Source of the DNA: Thiohalospira sp046546335
GTDB lineage: Bacteria; Pseudomonadota; Gammaproteobacteria; Thiohalospirales; Thiohalospiraceae
Length of the DNA stretch: 10,322 bases
NCBI RefSeq assembly: GCF_046546335.1
Contig: NZ_JBKGYA010000064.1
Strand: one strand, 5' to 3'
Of the stretch, positions 6,863 to 10,322 are shown one piece after another; position 1 is the first letter of the stretch; the number at the start of each line of letters is the position of its first letter. Below the pieces are notes generated by a model. The model did not search any database. It was not told the origin of the DNA and worked only from the letters and a program-made list of their open reading frames with translations. A program made the translations under genes and the position numbers.

Positions 6863-6930
6863 ATGATGGGTTGCCCTCCCGCGGGCTATCGGGGTCAGGC
6901 GCCGGGCTCGACGACCAGGTTGCGCCCGCC

Positions 6931-8011
6931 CTACTTGGCGGCGTAGAGGGCCTCGTCGGCCTCGGCGATGACCTCCTCGACCCGCTGCCCCGCCCGCCAT
7001 CGGCCGATGCCGATGCTGGCCGTGATCGCCAGGGGCCCGACGCTGGTGGAGGCCGGATGGTCGGCGATGGCCCGACGCAGGGCCTCGGCCCGTTCCCGGG
7101 CGCTCGTCTCGCCGGTGGCGTGACTCACGATGACGAACTCCTCGCCGCCAATGCGCCCGGCCAGGTCATTCGGGCCCAGATTCTCTTCCAGGATCCCGCT
7201 CAAGTGGCGCAGTACCTCGTCGCCCACCGGGTGGCCGTGGCGGTCATTGATGGTCTTGAAGCGGTCCAGGTCGATGATGAGGACCGTCGCCGTCTCCGGC
7301 CACTCCGCCTGGCTGATCCCCTGTTCCAGCCGCCGGAAGAGGCCGCCGCGGTTGAGCAGCCCGGTGAGCGGGTCGTGGGTGGCCTGACGGTGGACCAGCA
7401 TGAGCATGTGCAGGTGGATCCCCTGGGCGAGCAGGGAGAAGCCGGCCAGCAGCGCCAGATCCCAGAAGAGGCCGAGGACGCCGAGTTCGGTGACGACCCC
7501 CTGGGCGGCGTGCTGGATGACCACGGCGCCCAGCAGCAGCGTTGTGAACCCCAGCCCCTCCAGGAGGGTGAGGGGGAAGAGTGCCAGCATGACCACGAGG
7601 AAGAGCGGCAGGGTGGTATAGCCGATGAGGGCCGGGTTGGCGTAGGTCGGTCCCAGCAGTCCCTGGGAGGCCACGTGGAACAGCAGCGGGATCCCCACCA
7701 GGGCCAGGATGTGGGCCCGGGTGCCGGCGAGATTGGGCCGGGGGACGACCCAGGCCAGTGCCAGTAGCAGGGCGCCGGCCCCCAGGCGCAGGATGATCAT
7801 GGGCTCCAGGTAGCCGGCGGGGAGCAGCCAGAGATCGGCGAAGAGCCACAGCGGCGTGGCGACCCCCAGCAGCAGCGCGAAGAAGCGGGAGCGGAGGAAT
7901 GAGCCGGTCGGCCCGGTAGTAGTCGAAGGTTCGGCTGTGGTGCCGGGCGCTCAGGCAATCCCAGGCGACCTCGTGGAAAAAGCGCCTGGCTGCCTCCTGG
8001 AAATTCCCCAT
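6931..8011 (-). CDS. Membrane GGDEF diguanylate cyclase, apparent frameshift near N-terminus
   Basis: Putative synthase of the second messenger cyclic di-GMP. The C-terminal 150 residues are a complete GGDEF domain: THDPLTGLLNR, LIIDLDRFKTINDRHGH and the active-site GGEEF (encoded near 7133-7147). The inhibitory RxxD site is missing, with GPND in its place. Before it lie about six hydrophobic segments. The domain frame is open from 7950 to 6931, but its first ATG (7800) falls after a further hydrophobic segment (FFALLLGVATPLWLFADLW). The convincing start, ATG at 8011 with AGGGAA just upstream, begins MGNFQEAARRFFHEVAWDCL and ends around DYYRADRL in another frame. Joining them needs one +1 shift near 7885-7915. 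It is therefore a frameshifted gene, a sequencing error, or a shorter protein from 7800. Three GGA motifs surround the start, suggesting CsrA control. Confidence 0.8.
7885..7915 (-). other. Probable frameshift site in the GGDEF gene
   Basis: Upstream of this point the plausible protein (YYRADRL) is in the frame of the ATG at 8011. Downstream, the hydrophobic stretch SRFFALLLG is in the frame one base further on. The second frame is closed by TGA at 7951-7953 on the complementary strand, so the crossover must lie after that codon. No homopolymer of note marks the exact base. Confidence 0.65.
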
Positions 8012-8037
8012 GGGTTCCCTTGTTCCCGCAGACTGGT

Positions 8038-8065
8038 CATCGGTCGGCGGTCTTCCCGACCGATG
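8038..8065 (-). repeat. Perfect 10-bp inverted repeat after fdxA
   Basis: CATCGGTCGG and CCGACCGATG flank an 8-base loop in the 65-base gap between the fdxA stop and the GGDEF gene start. There is no T-run, so it is not a clear intrinsic terminator. It may stabilise the fdxA 3' end or limit read-through into the GGDEF gene. Confidence 0.6.
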
Positions 8066-8076
8066 GGCGGCGCGGG

Positions 8077-8400
8077 CTAGCGCTTGAGCAGCTCCCGCTT
8101 GCCCTCCTTGCCGTCGTACTCCTCCGCCTCCGGGAGCGGGTCCTTCTTCTCGTTGATGACCGGCCACATCGCGGCCAGCTCCGCGTTGAGCTCCAGGAAG
8201 TCCTCCTGGCCCTCGGGGATCTCGTCCTCGGCGAAGATGGCCTCCGCCGGGCACTCCGGCTCGCACAGGGTGCAGTCGATGCACTCGTCGGGGTCGATGG
8301 CGAGGAAGTTGGGCCCCTCGTGGAAGCAGTCCACCGGGCAGACGTCGACGCAGTCGGTGTACTTGCAGGCGATGCAGTTCTCGGTGACGACGTAGGTCAT
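8077..8400 (-). CDS. fdxA: Seven-iron ferredoxin FdxA
   Basis: Small cytosolic electron carrier of the Azotobacter FdI type with one [3Fe-4S] and one [4Fe-4S] cluster. Nine cysteines are at 9, 12, 17, 21, 25, 40, 43, 46 and 50. By alignment with Azotobacter ferredoxin I (offset one), Cys9, 17 and 50 hold the 3Fe cluster and Cys21, 40, 43 and 46 the 4Fe cluster; Cys12 and Cys25 are free. TYVVTENCIACKYTDCVDVC and the acidic tail after residue 55 are characteristic, and length 107 is exactly typical. The start is supported by AAGGAGT (8408-8414, complementary strand) seven bases upstream. An extended -10 promoter lies about 105 bases upstream. mutS precedes it on the same strand, an arrangement also seen in Pseudomonas, but here two palindromic repeats fill the gap, so fdxA probably has its own transcript. 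Confidence 0.97.
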   Translation of the reverse strand: MTYVVTENCIACKYTDCVDVCPVDCFHEGPNFLAIDPDECIDCTLCEPECPAEAIFAEDEIPEGQEDFLELNAELAAMWPVINEKKDPLPEAEEYDGKEGKRELLKR

Positions 8401-8505
8401 GGGGAGGACTCCTTGTGAACTCGGGGCGTTGTAATGGTTCGCGGGGCCGGAATCAACCGGGAGCGGGCCGGTCTTCTCTTCCCGACGCCTGTTGCAATGG
8501 CACGG

Positions 8506-8514
8506 ATCATAGCA
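8506..8514 (-). promoter_or_regulatory. fdxA: Extended -10 promoter for fdxA
   Basis: Read on the complementary strand, TGC-TATGAT (8514 down to 8506) fits the extended -10 form TGnTATAAT with one mismatch. No good -35 hexamer is seen 16-18 bases further upstream, as is common with extended -10 promoters. It implies a 5' leader of roughly 95-100 bases for fdxA. The rest of 8401-8540 shows nothing else clear. Confidence 0.55.
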
Positions 8515-8553
8515 TGTCGGCGGCGGGTCGTGCTGTTCGGCGAGGTCGTCGCT

Positions 8554-8719
8554 CAGGGCGTCCGCATACTCGGGGGCGGCCGGTGCAAGTCCCTGATACC
8601 AGGTACGCCGTGAAGACGTCCCTGTCGGCTCGACGGCAGCATCCCTGCTGCCGACGACCTGGTATCAGGGACTTCCACCGACCGCGAACCCTTTTCGGAC
8701 CAAGTACGCGGACGCCCTG
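8554..8719. repeat. Palindromic two-hairpin repeat element, copy 2
   Basis: Outermost arms 8554-8570 and 8703-8719 are complementary at 16 of 17 positions. The inner stem pairs 8581-8604 with 8657-8680 at 23 of 24 positions. The core contains GACG-TCCC-TGTC and CGGCAGCA-TCCC-TGCTGCCG. Relative to copies 1 and 3 the first hairpin has a G-C pair where they have T-A, and the second hairpin is longer by paired bases. A 14-base direct repeat, GGTCGTCGCTCAGG (8544-8557 and 8720-8733), flanks it, overlapping the outer arm by four bases, like a target-site duplication. Confidence 0.85.
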
Positions 8720-8734
8720 GGTCGTCGCTCAGGC

Positions 8735-8854
8735 GGTCGGGGAAGGCCGGAGGGGCGGGCCGGTGTCAGGACACGGCGTACATACGTCCCTGTAGCCTCC
8801 ACGACGGCATCCCTGCCGTCGAGGGTCCTGACCCGGCCCTCCCCGGGGCCGACC
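8735..8854. repeat. Palindromic two-hairpin repeat element, copy 3
   Basis: Begins with GGTCGG (8735-8740) and ends with CCGACC (8849-8854). The main stem pairs 8757-8772 with 8825-8839, all paired except one bulged base. The core has TACG-TCCC-TGTA followed by CGACGGCATCCCTGCCGTCG, nearly identical to copy 1. It lies 23 bases after the mutS stop in mutS orientation and forms a tandem pair with copy 2, so transcripts leaving mutS would pass through both. Confidence 0.85.
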
Positions 8855-8877
8855 TGTGCTGAAACGCTACTCGCCCC

Positions 8878-10322
8878 CTATTCCACCTCCCGCCGCAGCC
8901 GGTAGACCAGGTCCAGGGCGGCGCGGGGGGTCAGTTCATCCGGTTCGACCCCGCGCAGCGCCTCCACGGCGGGGTGGGGCGGTGCCGGTTCGGGCTCCGG
9001 GGTCGGCGCCGGCGCCGTTGCAGGGGCGGCAAACAGGTCGGGCTGGGCCGGGTCGGCGGGGGTGGTGCGCGCCTCCAGCTCGTGGAGGTGCTGGCGGGCG
9101 GTGCACAGCACCGGCTCCGGCAGGCCGGCCAGGGCGGCGACCTGGAGGCCGTAGCTGCGGCTGGCCGGGCCCTCCTCCACGCGGTGGAGGAAGATGACGG
9201 AGTCGCCGTGCTCCCGGGCGCTCACGTGGACATTGGCCGCCCCGGGGAGCTCCTCGGCCAGGGCGGTGAGTTCGAAGTAGTGGGTGGCGAAGAGCGTCAG
9301 CGCCCCGCGCCGGGCCAGCTCCTCGGCCACCGCCGAGGCCAGGGCGAGGCCGTCGAAGGTGGAGGTGCCGCGGCCGATCTCGTCCAGCAGGACCAGGGAG
9401 CGGTCGGTGGCGTGGTGGAGGATGTTGGCGGTCTCGGTCATCTCCACCATGAAGGTGGAGCGGCCGGAGGCGAGGTCGTCGCTGGCGCCGATGCGGGTGA
9501 AGATCCGGTCCAGCGGCCCCACCCGCGCCGCCTCGGCGGGGATGCAGGCGCCGACGTGGGTCAGCAGGGCGATGAGGGCGGCCTGGCGCATCCAGGTGGA
9601 CTTGCCCCCCATGTTGGGACCGGTCACCACCAGCATGCGCCGGTCGCCGCCCAGGGCGAGGTCGTTGGCGACGAAGGGCTCCGCCTGGGCCTGCTCCACC
9701 ACCGGGTGGCGGCCGGCATCCAGCCACAGCCCCGGCGTCTCCACCAGCTCCGGCCGGCTCCAGCCCAGGGTCTCGGCGCGCTCGGCCAGGGTGGTCAGGG
9801 CGTCCAGGGTGGCCACGGCGGCGGCGGACGCCTGCAGGGCGGGGAGCTCTTCGTTGATGCGATCCAGCAGCCCCTCGTAGAGGGCGCGCTCCCGGGCGGC
9901 CCCCCGTTCCCGGGCGGAGACCACCCGGGACTCGAAGGCCTCCAGCTCGTCGGTGACGTAGCGCTCCACCGCCTTGAGCGTCTGGCGGCGGGTGTAGTCG
10001 TCCGGGACGCGGTCGCCGGCCGAGCGCGGGACCTCGATGGCGTAGCCGTGGACGCGGTTGTGGCGCAGCCGCAGGTTGGGGATCCCGGTGCGTTCGCGCT
10101 CGTCCGCCTCCAGCTCCGCCAGGAAGCCGTCGGCATCCTCGGTGAGGCGGCGCAGCTCGTCCAGCTCGTCATCGTAGCCGGCGGCGATGGCGCCGCCGTC
10201 GCGCAGCCAGGCCGGGGGCGGCTCGGCCAGCGCCGAGCGCAGGGTGGCGGCCAGCTCGGAGAAGTCGGCCAGCTCGGCCACCTGCTCCCGGATCAGCTCG
10301 GCCCCGGCGGCCCCGGCCGCCG
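8878..10322 (-). CDS. mutS: DNA mismatch repair protein MutS, 5' end beyond window
   Basis: Mismatch-recognition ATPase of the MutSLH pathway. The frame is open to the window edge; the GTG at 10281 is an internal Val codon. The visible 481 residues cover the end of the core/clamp (LRDGGAIAAGYDDELDELRR, matching the MutS lever region) and the ATPase domain. Walker A is GPNMGGKST (9595-9621), the D-E of LLDEIGRGTSTFDG is Walker B, and ATHYFELTALAEEL is the ABC-type His region. The tail has QPDLFA, which resembles the beta-clamp binding motif QxxLF, and a Pro/Ala/Glu-rich linker. It ends in ELTPRAALDLVYRLRR, the C-terminal tetramerisation helix-loop-helix seen in E. coli MutS. The mismatch-binding and connector domains are off the edge. 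After the stop come two palindromic repeats and then fdxA. Confidence 0.97.
   Translation of the reverse strand, partial: AAGAAGAELIREQVAELADFSELAATLRSALAEPPPAWLRDGGAIAAGYDDELDELRRLTEDADGFLAELEADERERTGIPNLRLRHNRVHGYAIEVPRSAGDRVPDDYTRRQTLKAVERYVTDELEAFESRVVSARERGAARERALYEGLLDRINEELPALQASAAAVATLDALTTLAERAETLGWSRPELVETPGLWLDAGRHPVVEQAQAEPFVANDLALGGDRRMLVVTGPNMGGKSTWMRQAALIALLTHVGACIPAEAARVGPLDRIFTRIGASDDLASGRSTFMVEMTETANILHHATDRSLVLLDEIGRGTSTFDGLALASAVAEELARRGALTLFATHYFELTALAEELPGAANVHVSAREHGDSVIFLHRVEEGPASRSYGLQVAALAGLPEPVLCTARQHLHELEARTTPADPAQPDLFAAPATAPAPTPEPEPAPPHPAVEALRGVEPDELTPRAALDLVYRLRREVE

Noticed and set aside
6931..7800. Accepting ATG 7800 as the true GGDEF start
   Set aside because: There is no good ribosome-binding site and it cuts off a clear membrane segment encoded just upstream in the same frame; kept only as a fallback.
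8554..8854. CRISPR array or integron attC sites
   Set aside because: Only two tandem units with unrelated outer arms and no uniform repeat/spacer spacing; no GTTRRRY/RYYYAAC ends as in attC.

Overview
This window comes from a GC-rich bacterium, most likely a gammaproteobacterium. The evidence is the mutS-fdxA pairing, a DusA-type dihydrouridine synthase, a DsbC-type isomerase, a CnoX/YbbN co-chaperone and, above all, what reads as a CsrB/RsmZ-type regulatory RNA. The species cannot be fixed from sequence reading alone. Both edges cut genes: a LysR regulator on the left and mutS on the right.

Left block (1-3057, + strand): a tightly packed operon of a LysR-type regulator, a class I glutamine-amidotransferase-like protein whose catalytic Cys and His are both replaced, a small unrecognised conserved-looking protein, and a PerM/AI-2E-family membrane protein. 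Two of the junctions are ATGA start/stop overlaps. A long palindromic repeat (3081-3239) follows the operon. Next come dusA (possibly transcribed without a leader) and dsbC (periplasmic disulfide isomerase), both on the + strand. cnoX, on the - strand, converges on dsbC.

Middle (6075-6930) is free of protein genes and is the most interesting part. An AT-richer control region holds two ATGTAGG repeats 22 bp apart, a 17-bp palindrome and a perfect IHF-consensus site. It is followed by about 300-340 nt with thirteen CAGG(G)A-type motifs, several presented in perfect hairpin loops, ending in a classic Rho-independent terminator. This is the architecture of a CsrA-titrating RNA. Its place near fdxA and mutS recalls the mutS-fdxA-rsmZ-rpoS order of Pseudomonas aeruginosa.

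Right block (- strand): a membrane GGDEF protein with an apparent frameshift near its N-terminus and three GGA motifs around its start codon (a possible CsrA target), then fdxA (seven-iron ferredoxin) with an extended -10 promoter, then a tandem pair of the same palindromic repeat family seen at 3081, then the C-terminal part of mutS.

The three palindromic elements share a two-hairpin core with TCCC-type loops and compensatory base changes. Their outer stems differ in sequence but keep pairing. That points to selection on structure, or to spread as a mobile palindromic element.
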